Assembly (NCBI GenBank): GCA_018343915.1
Contig: JABRWF010000001.1
Span: 1,488,001 to 1,552,000, forward strand
Direction of reading: 5' to 3'
From: Agroathelia rolfsii
Taxonomy: Eukaryota > Basidiomycota > Agaricomycetes > Amylocorticiales > Amylocorticiaceae
Length of the DNA: 64,000 nucleotides
Shown: positions 22,085 through 33,049 of the stretch, one piece after another
Numbering within the stretch: the stretch's first letter is position 1
Layout: the number at the start of each line of letters is the position of its first letter
Made by a program: the position numbers and the translations under genes
The notes under the pieces: generated by a model
Told to the model about the DNA's origin: nothing
The model's database searches: none
Seen by the model: only the letters and a program-made list of their open reading frames with translations

Positions 22085-23749
22085 TTAACGAGCGTACCCC
22101 TTGGGAGGGACGCGCGCGCGACTTGCAGTGGTCCTTACTGGTCCAGGAATGGCGACCGTATCCAGCTTATGCTTATGCCCACACTCCTTGCGAAGGTGAA
22201 GGCAATGCGAGAGGTGCTTGAGCGATCCTTCTTCACATTCGGCGTTTTCACTACTCGACTGACCATGCGCCGTACAAGGGGTGAAGTTAGCTTTTGCAAA
22301 GGTGACCAGGTCGACGGACGAGAGGGGGATTGGCAATTTCTTCTTACGACCACGAGCACCCCCTTTGCCTCCTCTCCTGCGCCCTCTCTTGGCCCGACCA
22401 CCCCTGCCCCTACAGTCCTTCCGTGCGTAACGTCTGCAAGGCAGTAGCACGGTCGAGCACGCTTCTCCACCATTCCTTTGAGAGAGGTTGACGAAGCCCA
22501 CAATCGAACTATCCGAGCTCATCCAGGTCGAAGCCTTCCAGAGAAAACTGAATTACGCGCGAAACATCGACGGTATGGCTCGCATTCCATTTGTTCTCGA
22601 AGTCGAAGGTGTAATCGCCAGAAGGGTCATGGACATACGAGAACATGACGAGTGGTTCCGGAACATCCAGTGGCGTCAGTTCGTGCGTACGAATTTCGAT
22701 GATCATGGGGGGATGATGATCCACGCGCTGTGCGGCAGCCACCATCAACCCGATCATTTTTTGCTCGTTATGGGTGGAAATAGTGAGAGAGATATGTTAC
22801 AGCTTTGGCAGAAGGTCAGAATTGACAAGCGCCTTTGCGAGTTGTGTTCCATCTTCGTGTAATTGAAGATGAGTCAACTTGGGCAGTGAGAAGTCTGCTA
22901 TGATGGCATTCTCCTCGTCTAAATTCGGAGAGGGAGAGACGGTATTGCAAAGCTCGAAGGCCTTTGAGCTCAGGTGAAAGTCTCAACACGTCAAGAATCT
23001 TCCAGGCTGAAGTTCGAAGGTGAGCAGGGGATTTGCCCGTGATGCAAAGCTCCACTTGATTTCAATCAAGGCCGAAGCGCTGCAACTTTAGGTCACGTAC
23101 GTGCTTTAGATTTGAAGGGCGGGGGAAGGTGAGATACTTGACAACATCTTCCTCACGAGCATCGAACCTGGTCCAGTAGCTCGAAACAGCCAGATCTAGA
23201 GCCTCCAAGTGAGGGATATTCGTGTCCAAGGCTTTCAAAGCTGCTGAAGTGTCCTCAGGTCTCGGGTATATCGAGATGTAGCGTCTTCACTCGTCCTAAG
23301 TGTGAAAAGACCAGTGGCCAGAGTTCCGTATTGATGCGTCCACCCCAGAGGGCATGAATAATATTGCCCGGGAAACGGTTTTGATCTCTCCAGAAAGGTC
23401 AACATTCCATCCACCGCAGTAGGAAACCCGGTGGTCCAGAGAGTGGGCTTAGAGAGCGCAATAGAACGCCAGTGCTGTGGGTCGTGGATTGGATCCAAGA
23501 AGGGAATTTCCGATTCCATCTGACATGATCGGGATCGTAAGAACTTGGATCCTTTACGAGGAGGAAAACGTTATAGAGGACTTGGTCAGGAAGCTTGACG
23601 TTAATGAGCGCCTTCCCGTTGCGTTTCATCGAAACTTCGTCTATCTCTTTGCGTATAGCGGCAAGCTGGCGATCAAAGGCTTCGCGCTCTTGCTCAAGGC
23701 GCTTTGTCAATGGGCTAGGAAGTTCTTCGGGGTCGGTAAATGGTGGCAT
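22085..23749 (-). pseudogene. F-box/LRR-like gene with several frameshifts
   Basis: The 5' part (23749 down to about 23480) encodes a good coiled coil and F-box: LTKRLEQEREAFDRQLAAIR, ALINVKLPDQVLYNVFLL and WIQSTTH. A small deletion near 23478 removes the expected VCR and shifts frame; the next frame continues QHWRSIALSKPTLWTTGFP. More shifts follow, with LRR and C-terminal pieces in different frames. The last piece, EEGSLKHLSHCLHLRKECGH, ends in a stop at 22085. A lysine/arginine-glycine-rich insert (about 22330-22450) takes the place of the usual linker. The gene cannot make a full-length product. Confidence 0.82.
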
Positions 23750-25454
23750 GACTTGGAGCAGAGGCGTATAGACAGCTTATACGGACAATACCTCAACACC
23801 TATCCTGGGTCACATTTCGATTAATTCAGCTTGATTCTGGTTCCAAACTAGTTCTCTTGAACTTATATTAGACACCTTTTCTAAGCTTGAGCGAAGGTAT
23901 GCTCTTGGTATGATATCAAGCCTGAGAAATTTGGCAAGCAGTAGCCTGAGTCACAGGCAAAGAGAAGGGGAAGGGACGCCTCAAACGCGTCCAAGCGAGA
24001 ATGACGTCATTGTCGACAACTTCTATAGCTAGTCATTTATGTCAACTTGTTTGCTATCGCCACTTGGCAACGTTGGGTAACTTGGATTTTTGTCAGTTTC
24101 AACTTCGGTTTAATGTTGTCATGTCCCACATGATCTAATGTGTACTAGTATAATGCCTGTTTCATCGAGTCACGAACTAGTCGGGTATACCGTGATGTAT
24201 CGAAGTTACGATGCCAACAGGTGGTATACGAAAATGAATTCACACACATTGATCATACAACAACTAACAAGAACTATTTGCATTCCGATTGGGATCCGGT
24301 GGGCTCAACTCTCAGTCTCAGATCTCAGGCAATTTGTGTTTTCTACACCAGGAGCCGCGGACAGATAGTAAGAATGATGCATGAGGCCATAAGGCAAATA
24401 GCCTCGGTGAAACCGACTCGAGGGACGATGAATGCCGATGTTCATTCTCAAACTCCGTTAAATCGTTAACGGGGTTGACAAATGCACCCCACGTAATCCA
24501 GTCCGTTGATATCCAACGGAGTAACCCACGCCTCGATCTTGACGCAGCATGGTACCATGCGCGTGGGGCGTCAACAAGATGCTGCTACGGGCAATGCAAA
24601 ACGACGACCTGTGTCCTCAACAATGGCATGCTGGTTGCAGCTGACCTTAAGGGCTGCGGAGGCAAGATGCGATGGATCTATTTTTGCCGAGAAGGTATGT
24701 ATTACTTGTGTATTACATGACATCTTTACCGAGTCATTGTCAATGAATGCATCATCTGTAATCAGCTTTCAAGAGAACATTCAAATGTGCACGCGGAAGC
24801 CAGGCCTGGTGCCATCGGCACACCCCAAGAACCGTCGGAGACTGTGTGCGTGGCTGACCTTGGCTATCTATCAGGAGTGCACAGGACTGCGCACAAGAAC
24901 GTATATGGGCTCAGATGGCCGTTTACTGAGCGTCTAAGAGTACATAAACGCGCGATGACAAATGGTGTCGGCAGCATGGTATGTGCGCAGTTTTTGATGC
25001 AAGATGATGACCCCATTTGGAGTGCTTGTAGTGAGAAAAAAAAGTTGGACTCGCAGGCTCAGAGTGAACAGATAAAAATAGAGAATGGTCGATTAAATGG
25101 GTTAGGCAGTCTCGAAGATTATATTGTGCATTATTATGCCAGTTAATATGGTACCGTAGCGAAACTAATACTCACGGTGCGTGTGACGACAAAGAGCGAT
25201 GGTGACGACGGCGGTCGCCATCAGGGCGGTGCCTGATAGAGTCCGATCGGAGGCCAAATAGATACAAATAAAAGATTGCGGACAAACAAAAGGTGCTGCT
25301 GCGCAGTAGCACAGCAATCTTCTTCAAAGTCGACCACATTAGCCCTCAGAGGACACACACGTCTGCTAATACTCTCCCGTCCTCGATTGCGTGTTCCCTC
25401 CACCTCCATCCAAATCACTAAATATTCATTGCGCAGCCGTTTCCCCATAGAATC
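23750..25454. other. 1.7-kb spacer left of the C2H2 factor
   Basis: No gene is supported. A 119-codon frame at 24787-25146 has no recognisable domain and may be chance. The last 250 bases are CT-rich on the plus strand and likely contain promoter and leader of the zinc-finger gene. Confidence 0.45.
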
Positions 25455-26558
25455 ATGTCTGAGCTTCACAATGCCCTTTATCAGTCTGGCTTTGAGTCCT
25501 ACGGGACAGACTACTCCAAGCAACCCCCCAACCTGGATTTCTTCTCTTTCCATTCACCCTCGGATATCCTTGCTCCCCACCCTGATCTTTTCGAGTCTGA
25601 GTTGGACTCGAGCTTAGCTGCATTCGACGAAGCGCAGCTGCAGCTCTTGACAGTCGATTCCAAAGACGCTTTCTCCATTCTCCGCTCCGAGGCAACTATT
25701 CCTGGCCCTCCCTCTACATTCACCGTCTCGTCAGAGTCCACCTACGATTCCTACTCCGCAGCATCCGAATCATTGTATAACTTCCCCAACTCGCCATACA
25801 TTGCCCAGTCCAACTATTCCTTCCCGCTGGATCTGGAGCTCGACTTCCAGGGCATTCATGTCGATTCCATGTCCGAATACTCCAGTGTTAGTGCAAGTCA
25901 ATCCGCCGCGAAATCTACTCTCGACGCTTCCTCCTTTGGATTGATGCCCATCAGCCCTGAACCCTCTCTCTCCCCCCGCAACGGGTTCGAGCGGAGCAGT
26001 TTCTCAGACTACACACCATCCAGCCGTGCATCCAACACTGCCTCCGATTACTACTCCCGCATCGCTGGCAGTTTGGCCCAATCCGCCACCGTGTCTCCAT
26101 CCAGCTTGGTGCCGAAACTGCCGGCTGTGCCGTCCGTTGCCACGCCGGGCCCCAGTGAATTGTCTGAGTCTCGTGATCCCAAGAAGAAGTACAAGTGCTC
26201 CCAATGCCCCCGAGGTAAGGCACATAACTATGTTATTCATCTCTTCGCTTACTAAATAAACTCTTTATCTTTTACTTTAGCTTTCGCTCGTGCATATAAT
26301 CTCAAGACGCATGCTGCCACTCATGACATCAACAGATTGAAGCCCCACACCTGCCCACATCGCGCCTGTGGCAGGTCCTTCAGCCGCAAGCATGATTTGG
26401 GTCGTCACCTCGTCAGCATCCATCAAGACAACTCCATGACTCCCCTGTCTCACTCCAAGAAGGCCATCGGTGTGGAACAAGGCAACAGGTCCTGGTGTGA
26501 CAACTGCGGCAAAGGCCATGTCGGTGATGACAAGGACTGTGACTGTGAGGCTACGTAA
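25455..26558 (+). CDS. C2H2 zinc-finger transcription factor, possibly Crz1-like
   Basis: Nuclear DNA-binding regulator. Exons 25455-26214 and 26281-26558 give 345 aa. Residues 1-240 are Ser/Tyr/Pro-rich and acidic, fitting an activation or regulatory region. A basic patch (DPKKKYK) precedes two C-terminal C2H2 fingers: CSQCPRAFARAYNLKTHAATH and, after a linker, CPHRACGRSFSRKHDLGRHL. The YNLKTH and SFSRKHDLGRH helices resemble those of calcineurin-regulated Crz1 and related stress factors, but I see no clear calcineurin docking motif, so the name stays open. The 66-nt intron falls inside finger 1, after CPR; retaining it would end the protein before any complete finger. The tail has a Cys-rich CDNCGKGHVGDDKDCDC. 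Confidence 0.85.
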
Positions 26559-27307
26559 AGATGTTGGATATGCCCTCGATTCTATGTTCCCCACATTGCG
26601 TTAGTCCTCTTCCCTCGTTGCTTTTCGTTCCCGGTTCTTATCGTTCCTTCAGGCTCTTCGCATCTTCTGTTCAAAATAATTGTTGGTGATGCCTCCATTG
26701 CTCGTGATCCCATTCTCGTGTCTGTGTCGCCTTCAATTATGCTTGACGTCCGGCCGCAGTCGAATGTGTCATGTATCGTACCGTTCAAGCTCTCCCTTGT
26801 CTGAGAGTTATTGGACCCAGCGACGATCTTGATCTCGATATGCTTGTTTGTAAACATCACACATCTATATCAACGTCTTCCTGTTTCAGTGCTTTCCATC
26901 GTATATCTTCGTCCTTCCCTTTTTGCTTGTTTATTTATCCCCCAGACACTATCAAAGATAAAGAAGAAAAATCCATTATCTATCCACTATCTTGTAAATA
27001 ACCACGCTTGCCAACGTAGTTTCCCCTTATTTATTGAAATGTCGGGTGAATGTGAAATGGTGTGCGTGCATGATGATAAGACATCTGTGTAATATTAGTT
27101 ATGAGAGACAAGGACCTGATGTAATTCTGCTAGTATCACATGTAGTGGCTTTAATTCCGAGAACTGGATTCAAGTTTAGCAGTTACCGTGACCTCAGGTT
27201 CACACTGGCTCGAGCAAGCCATACTAGTATCATTCAACTTCGATCCTATCTGTCGGATTCTTCAATTTGAATTCACAAGCCACAATTGTTAACAGCAGCC
27301 AGACTGC
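26559..27307. other. Spacer between C2H2 factor and MED6
   Basis: No gene is seen. The first part is CT-rich on plus and is probably the zinc-finger 3' UTR. The MED6 promoter should be in the last 300 bp. Confidence 0.45.
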
Positions 27308-28750
27308 ATGGACCCATCTACAGATCTGCATCCATACGACCCAAGCAAATGGTCCTTTGCTCTACCAGAACAAATCATTGTCAGTCTTACCTCGCAAACA
27401 GCTTCATCTCTATCCCGTTACCTTGCATCAGCATTGTCTTATCCTTATCCAATGTCTTTGGAAACTATGAGAGGACTTATGCGTTCCAATACTGTTTAGG
27501 CTTGGGGTGGTCTCACGCCCGATAATGTGATGGAATACTTTGCTCTTTCTTTTCACTATGACCGTGCGAGCAACAACGAGGTGTTGCGCATGCAGACGAT
27601 GCATACCGCCCCCGACGCGAAGCCGTTTGCTAATCAGGAGGAAGAGCTGAAGTGAGTCTTTTGTGAATTGTACTATATGTATGCTTTTTCTCATGAATGG
27701 CACCTCATGGTCAAACAGACGGTTCACAGGCATCGAGTTTGCGTTGATCAAGACCGAGCCGCCGTCACTGTTCATTATACAGAAAAGAGAGCGGATATCC
27801 CCTGAAGAAGGTGCATATCATCCTCACTTCTATTGCAGATATGCTTGATCTCACGAGTACTGAACTTTCTCTCTCTCTCGCTCGCTCTTCCACTCGTAAG
27901 TAAGACCGATAACAAACTACTTCATCCAAGATGGTGTAATTTACGAAGGGCCGTCCGTCTACCATCTTCTGTCGACGCGTTTTGTGAGCCCTTCCCTAAT
28001 ACAGCCTTATCCACTTTTGACATTGACAACTCATAGATAGCCACCCTGAGCGCGATCCAATCCAGCATGACCATCCTCCACAAACACCGCCCCGAATTTG
28101 CACCGCGTATGGGCTTCGTCTGGCCCATCATCGATCCCGCCGCCGAAGAGGCTCAGCGACGGCGAGAAAAGGCGCAAGCCGCGTCGCTGGACACGGCCGC
28201 CCCTACCGGCGCTGCCAACACCACCGCTGCCAATACAGCGCCGACATCTGCGGCAGGCACGCCCTTACCAACTGGGAGCAGTGTCGTTGCTGAGGGCGAT
28301 GCACCTACCCCTGCCAACAACGACAATAGTGGCGGGAACAAAATCAAGGCGGCGGTACTGCAGAGGCAGAAGAGGCAAGATGAGAGTCTGATGTGGAACG
28401 CGCTTAACATTGCGGCACACCATATGTCGCTGTCGGCGCCGCCTTCGTTGCCCGCAGACGACAGCACGACCGCTGCTGGTGGCGGTGCAACGACGGGAGC
28501 GGACTCGGCTGGGGGCAAGGGAAGTGGTGCGGGAACGCGTGCTGGTACTCCTGCTGTTGGTGTTGGCGCTATCTCTGGTGTTGGAATGTTGTCAGGTGCT
28601 GGGAATGTATCTCTGTCAAAGGATGCATCAACATCTTTGCTACAGGATGCTGCTGGGCCCGGCGGGGTGCCTGGACCAAGGGGTCCTGCGGGCGGAGGGA
28701 AGAAGAAAAGGAAGCGAGAGGCAAGGAGGATGTCTTCATCTGCGTCGTGA
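27308..28750 (+). CDS. MED6: Mediator complex head-module subunit 6
   Basis: Subunit of the Mediator head module, which couples activators to RNA polymerase II in the nucleus. Exons 27308-27379, 27500-27651, 27719-27810, 27901-27983, 28037-28750 give 370 aa. The N-terminal domain is recognisable across splices: MDPSTDLHPYDPSKW, AWGGLTPDNVMEYFALSFHY, DRASNNEVLRMQTMHT, RFTGIEFALIKTEPPSLFII, then VRPITNYFIQDGVIYEGPSV and YHLLSTRF. Exon 4 was placed by the acceptor TCGTAAG at 27900, which restores VRPITNYF. The C-terminal 200 residues are Ala/Gly/Thr-rich and low-complexity, ending in a basic KKKRKREARR stretch that could be a nuclear signal. Yeast MED6 also has a variable tail. Start and splices fit the family well. 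Confidence 0.9.
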
Positions 28751-28894
28751 AGAACACAATTTAAAAGGAATAAGGAAAAATCTAATATTGAATTTATGTA
28801 CATGTATGAATATGATGATGGTGGTGATAATGCTACAACTTTCGAGAGTACTGCCAGCATTCCAGTTTTGGACTCATAGATAGGGACAGAGCCC

Positions 28895-29793
28895 TTATCG
28901 AACCCCACTGACTCCAGCCAACTTCTCAGTGAGCCAGAAGAGAGGCGTTTGGATCCCAGAATTGCGTGGTGTTGCACCGCTGACGCTGCTCATAGACAGG
29001 GGATTGGCCAATGCGTACGAGTCTTTACGCGCTTTAGAGGCTATTCGTGCTGTTGCATATCAGTCGTCGTAATCAGTGCCAATAGATGTGAGATGAATAG
29101 GATGGATTCGTATTCGTACCAGAGCTCGCGATCTCCTCTACGTTTGTCTCCAGGACGACACCGCCTTGGATGACTTCTGCTAGAACATGATGGACCTGAT
29201 TTCGTGTACAATGAACGTTATCCAACTTGCTCAGGTGAAACGGTAGAAAGAGCTGCAAACCTCGTCAAAGCCAAATACGAGATCGAGTTCGCAGACATTT
29301 TCAAAAGTACGATCCAGGGCTTCCACAAACACCTATAACCAAGCAGGGATATTACAGCATGGCCTCTCTGACCGCACAAAGAATGTAAGGTTTACCTGTA
29401 TCAGATCCAGAATCCCTAGCTCACTCTCACCGCCATCGACGACAAAGACAAAGTACAGCGTCGCATAGCTCCTATACACGACCGTCCATCTGTCTGATTC
29501 ATCCGTCTGCACCTGCTCTTTTGGGCCAAGGAATGCATGCAGCTCAGGGGCATCGAGAAAGTTGCATAGAGTAGGAGGGCGCGAGGATATGAGCGAGAAG
29601 ATCTTTTGTACAGTCGCTTGAGAGTTTTGGTGGAGTGGTGTGTAGAACTTGGTTAGGCGTGCGACGCCAGATGTATTGACTATATGTGAGATGCAGAAGG
29701 AAGAGAAGGGCGATTAAATTAGATTACTCTGAGTAAGGGACAGTCTGGTGTTAGTGTTGAGGTGGCCTTACAGATGAGGACTGCATGGATCAT
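28895..29793 (-). CDS. APS3: AP-3 adaptor complex small (sigma) subunit
   Basis: Small chain of the AP-3 coat complex, which sorts cargo from Golgi/endosomes to the vacuole. Exons in transcript order: 29793-29772, 29679-29396, 29332-29261, 29195-29120, 29049-28895, giving 202 aa. Signatures: MIHAVLIFNTSGVARLTKFY, a longin-like core, RSYATLYFVFVVDGGESELG, ILDLIQVFVEALDRTFENVC, ELDLVFGFDEVHHVLAEVI and GGVVLETN. ENVCELDLVF plus GG-VLETN separates AP-3 sigma from AP-1/AP-2 sigma. The last exon adds about 50 residues of variable, Ser-rich tail beyond the usual ~150-aa core. It converges on MED6 with about 145 bp between stops. Confidence 0.93.
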
Positions 29794-30162
29794 CACAAAT
29801 CTAAAGTAGTGTTGGTGTTTGTAATATAAGGTCAGGACTAACTCTCAGTTCAAGTAGCCAAGATCATGGCGCAGACCACTTCACTTCCGGGAGCAAAATG
29901 CAGGTTCGTCATACCACAGTCGACTGGCAGACAAGCAAAAGTACGATGATCACGCACTTGTGTACATTTATCAACACCATATAATACAACAATCCAATCC
30001 AGTCAGTATAATACAAAAGACATCGCTAATCATATCACGCAAACGATCCAGCGTCCTAGCATGATCCATCATATCCTTTTTGTTTAATTCGAGGACTCCT
30101 GTTCCCCTTCAGCGATGCTCGCTTCTATTCTGCTTCAAGTTGATCCTCGCATGCATCAGGTT
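29794..30162. other. Spacer APS3 / chitinase
   Basis: No gene is seen. It holds the APS3 promoter (near 29794) and the 3' region of the chitinase. Confidence 0.45.
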
Positions 30163-32032
30163 TCAGGACCGAGATGCCTTTTTCATTTCTTCAGCAGTTC
30201 TGTTCGTCGTTCGCTTCGGTACAGCGAGGTGATGGTTGGGTGCCCAAGGCCTGTAAGGCGGCGGCGGCGGCAGCTGCGAGCTGGCAGTCGCCGTTGCCGT
30301 AGCACTGGAGAGCGTCGAGCTCGTTGGTGCTGATGTGAATATCGAAGTAGTAGTATGAGTCTTCCAGGCAGTCGTGCTCTTTGTATAAGAGTGAGTCTTG
30401 GTGGATGAGGTTGATTTTTCAGTTGAACTCGTGCTAGTGGACGAGACCGATGATGATGTAGAGGTGGGATCGCCTGCCTGCAACAAAGCACTTTTGGCAG
30501 CTTGGTCATAGCGATTATTTGCTGCAGGGATTCCATATGAGCTTTCTGTTTTCGTATCCTCATCGTATGTAAACTTACTCCAGGCCTCGCTGGCATCCCA
30601 CAGTGCAACACCGCCGAAAGAAGAATATTTTGCTTGAGTTTCCGAGATATATTGAGCCAAAGTAGTCGAGTCTACATAGCCTGTTCCAGCTGCTCCAGAT
30701 GAAGCGGCGGCGGCAATGTATACCTTGACATCTGGATTTGGGGACTTGTTGCGGGCCCAGTCATCCCTACATAGATGCTAATGTTAGAAACGATATGCAG
30801 AGACCAAGGTCACGGGATTCGAACCATGTTGCGAAATTGAATTCCTGTCGAATCGAGATATGTCAACTTTGAACTCTGGGAACGAGGGTGTCATTAACTT
30901 ACCGAGGACTGGTCCAATCCACAATAGTTATCTAGAAGCGGGTATAATTAGTCATGGATGCGCACGTTCATCAAGCTTCGAACGAAATGCGCACTATCTA
31001 CAAAAATTATATTGTTAGTCTATTACCTCATATATGATATCTCTGAGAACTTACAAAACTGAACATAGACAGCATCAAAGGAGGCCGAATTCAACGCATC
31101 GCCAATCCATTGATCAGGATAAGGACACTGCAAAAAGAGGGTTGTGAGCATGGACTAGCAGTCAAGCATATCTTGTTCAATGAATACCTGAGGAGCCGCG
31201 GTCACATAATACTGCTTATCCGCATCGGCCCAAAGAGAGCGAAGCTTGTTCACAAAAGAGTCATAGTAGTTGGAACTTCCATTCTCAATGTCAAGGTCCA
31301 CGCTGTAACGAGGTTTCGCCGCGCGGTACAATCAGCCTTTACTTCCCCGCATAATAGCCGTAGGAAAAAGCACCACCTACCCGTCGAGCACGGCACTACC
31401 AAACGGACGAACATCGCTACTACCCCCCAAAAACTCATTCCAAACTTGTTCCGCAAAGCTTTCGGCTTGGCTCTCGCTGGAAAATCCTACCGATGCAGTT
31501 GCCCCGCCCAAGCTGATCGTAATAATTTTTCCGGCAGCTTGACAAGTCTTGATATCTGCCTCCATACTGTTTTGACAATTTGCGAGATTGGTGCCGGAGA
31601 ACGTGCCGTCCGACCATTGATCACAAGTCTAAGGGCTAGAAATCAGGAACAAAATCAATTATAAAGTTATAGAGCACATGCATACGTTTGCAAAGTCAAT
31701 TTCTGGCTGATTTCCATTTGAGAAAAACTGATACAAGAAAGCAAGAGGGATCGTATCGATGGTGTCGTCGGCACAATAGGCAGAGAGGCTATGAGATGTG
31801 ATTGTTAGTTCATGAGATGAGAATCAAAGAAATAAAAATAAATACCGTTGTTGATCATTAGCCGAATCTTGTCCCCAATAAACAGCGAGCTAATATTAAA
31901 AGACTCAGACATTGCTGTGGAAAATATCTTTTTATGCTCTGAGCATACATTGTCATTTCGACTTATATTAAAGGCGTTGACAAATCCGGCTAAAGCCAAA
32001 GTACCACTGATAATACCTATCCAGCGAGACAT
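30163..32032 (-). CDS. Secreted GH18 class III-type endochitinase
   Basis: Hydrolyses beta-1,4 bonds of chitin, probably for wall remodelling or nutrient release. Exons in transcript order: 32032-31949, 31889-31846, 31788-31686, 31628-31381, 31302-31188, 31127-31055, 30931-30903, 30844-30825, 30766-30163; 439 aa. The N-terminus MSRWIGIISGTLALAGFVNA is a signal peptide. The barrel begins LAVYWGQDSANDQQR and keeps IITISLGGAT. The catalytic DGVDLDIEN fits DxxDxDxE with the acid Glu. YVTAAPQCPYPDQWIG and VQFYNYCG follow. After about residue 320 comes a Ser/Thr-rich, probably O-glycosylated region, then PPPPPYRPW and a basic end. No cellulose- or chitin-binding module is seen. Exons 7 and 8 are 29 and 20 nt; the intron after exon 8 starts GTTCGA. 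Confidence 0.88.
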
Positions 32033-33049
32033 CCTAGCAGAACCAAAGCTCAGACGAAACTGTATAGGCCAGAGGGCTACGTGAGCAACTTGGATGCGCA
32101 CAAGGCAACCATTAAGATCAACAAGGGGTTTAAGTACAGTATCGAATGTATGCCAAATGACCGGGGGGGGGGGAATCTAATCTATTGCCAAAGAAATTCC
32201 CCGCAGCACATGCATTAGCGAAACCCGCAGTGCCAGCGTGCGGGTAATGTCCGGTAAACGCATTGGAATTCAAGACGAAGTTCATATGATTTGTGGGCGA
32301 GATGGCTCGCACATGTCTAGCGAGTGCATGTGTGTGTGATGGGCATACTTGGGCTACGTGTCATCAGGAGAAACTGACACAACACATGGAAGGAGTCACG
32401 AGAGAACTTGAGCGGTGTTCAGGTTAGTTCAATCAAAACATGTGCTGATGATTTATTCCGACGATGTTGCCCCTGACGCATACGGCGCAAATGCATTCTT
32501 GAGAAAAGCTGTATGCATGCTACTATTAACATTGGGGGGAAATAAATCCGGTACCGAGGTTTGCACTTCGCTTTGCGAATGATTATCATACCATGATAAC
32601 GACCCGCATGAGTGCAGAAGCGAGCCGAATCTATTATTATGCAGCGATGACTAGTGACAAGATCTATGAGAGATGAGGCTGAGGGCCATCACACTTTCAC
32701 AACTAGAACAAAGAAAGAGGCCTGGGCCATTCAAAGCTGATTGGTCTTTTGCCGAGCAATCATGCATCAAGCGATGAATATTCGATGAATCGCAATTTCA
32801 AGTCACCGTTTGAATGTTACAAAGCTTTGCATTTAACAAAAGGACACTGGCATAGGTTGTATTGGTATATATCTACACACAGCTACGATAACTTAAGAAC
32901 AAGTAATTTGTACATTTATCTGTACTTGTGCACACAGGAAAGGAAAGTATTGAGCCTATCGGAGGCTAAACAATACAAAACAATGCGCGAGTCAAAGACA
33001 GTGAAAAGAAATATGACACCGAAAGGGAAGCTTAGATATTGCGGATAAA
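32033..33049. other. Chitinase promoter region and intergenic spacer
   Basis: No gene is supported. It contains the promoter of the chitinase at 30163-32032, a run of 11 G at 32163-32173, and the 3' flank of the second chitinase. Confidence 0.5.

Noticed and set aside
28153..28977. 274-codon minus-strand frame opposite MED6
   Set aside because: It is the antisense shadow of the Ala/Gly-rich MED6 tail and overlaps the APS3 last exon.
30808..30830. tRNA B-box-like sequence GGTTCGAATCC on the minus strand
   Set aside because: It overlaps a chitinase exon-intron junction, no A box lies at the right distance upstream, and the flanking bases do not form a T-arm stem.
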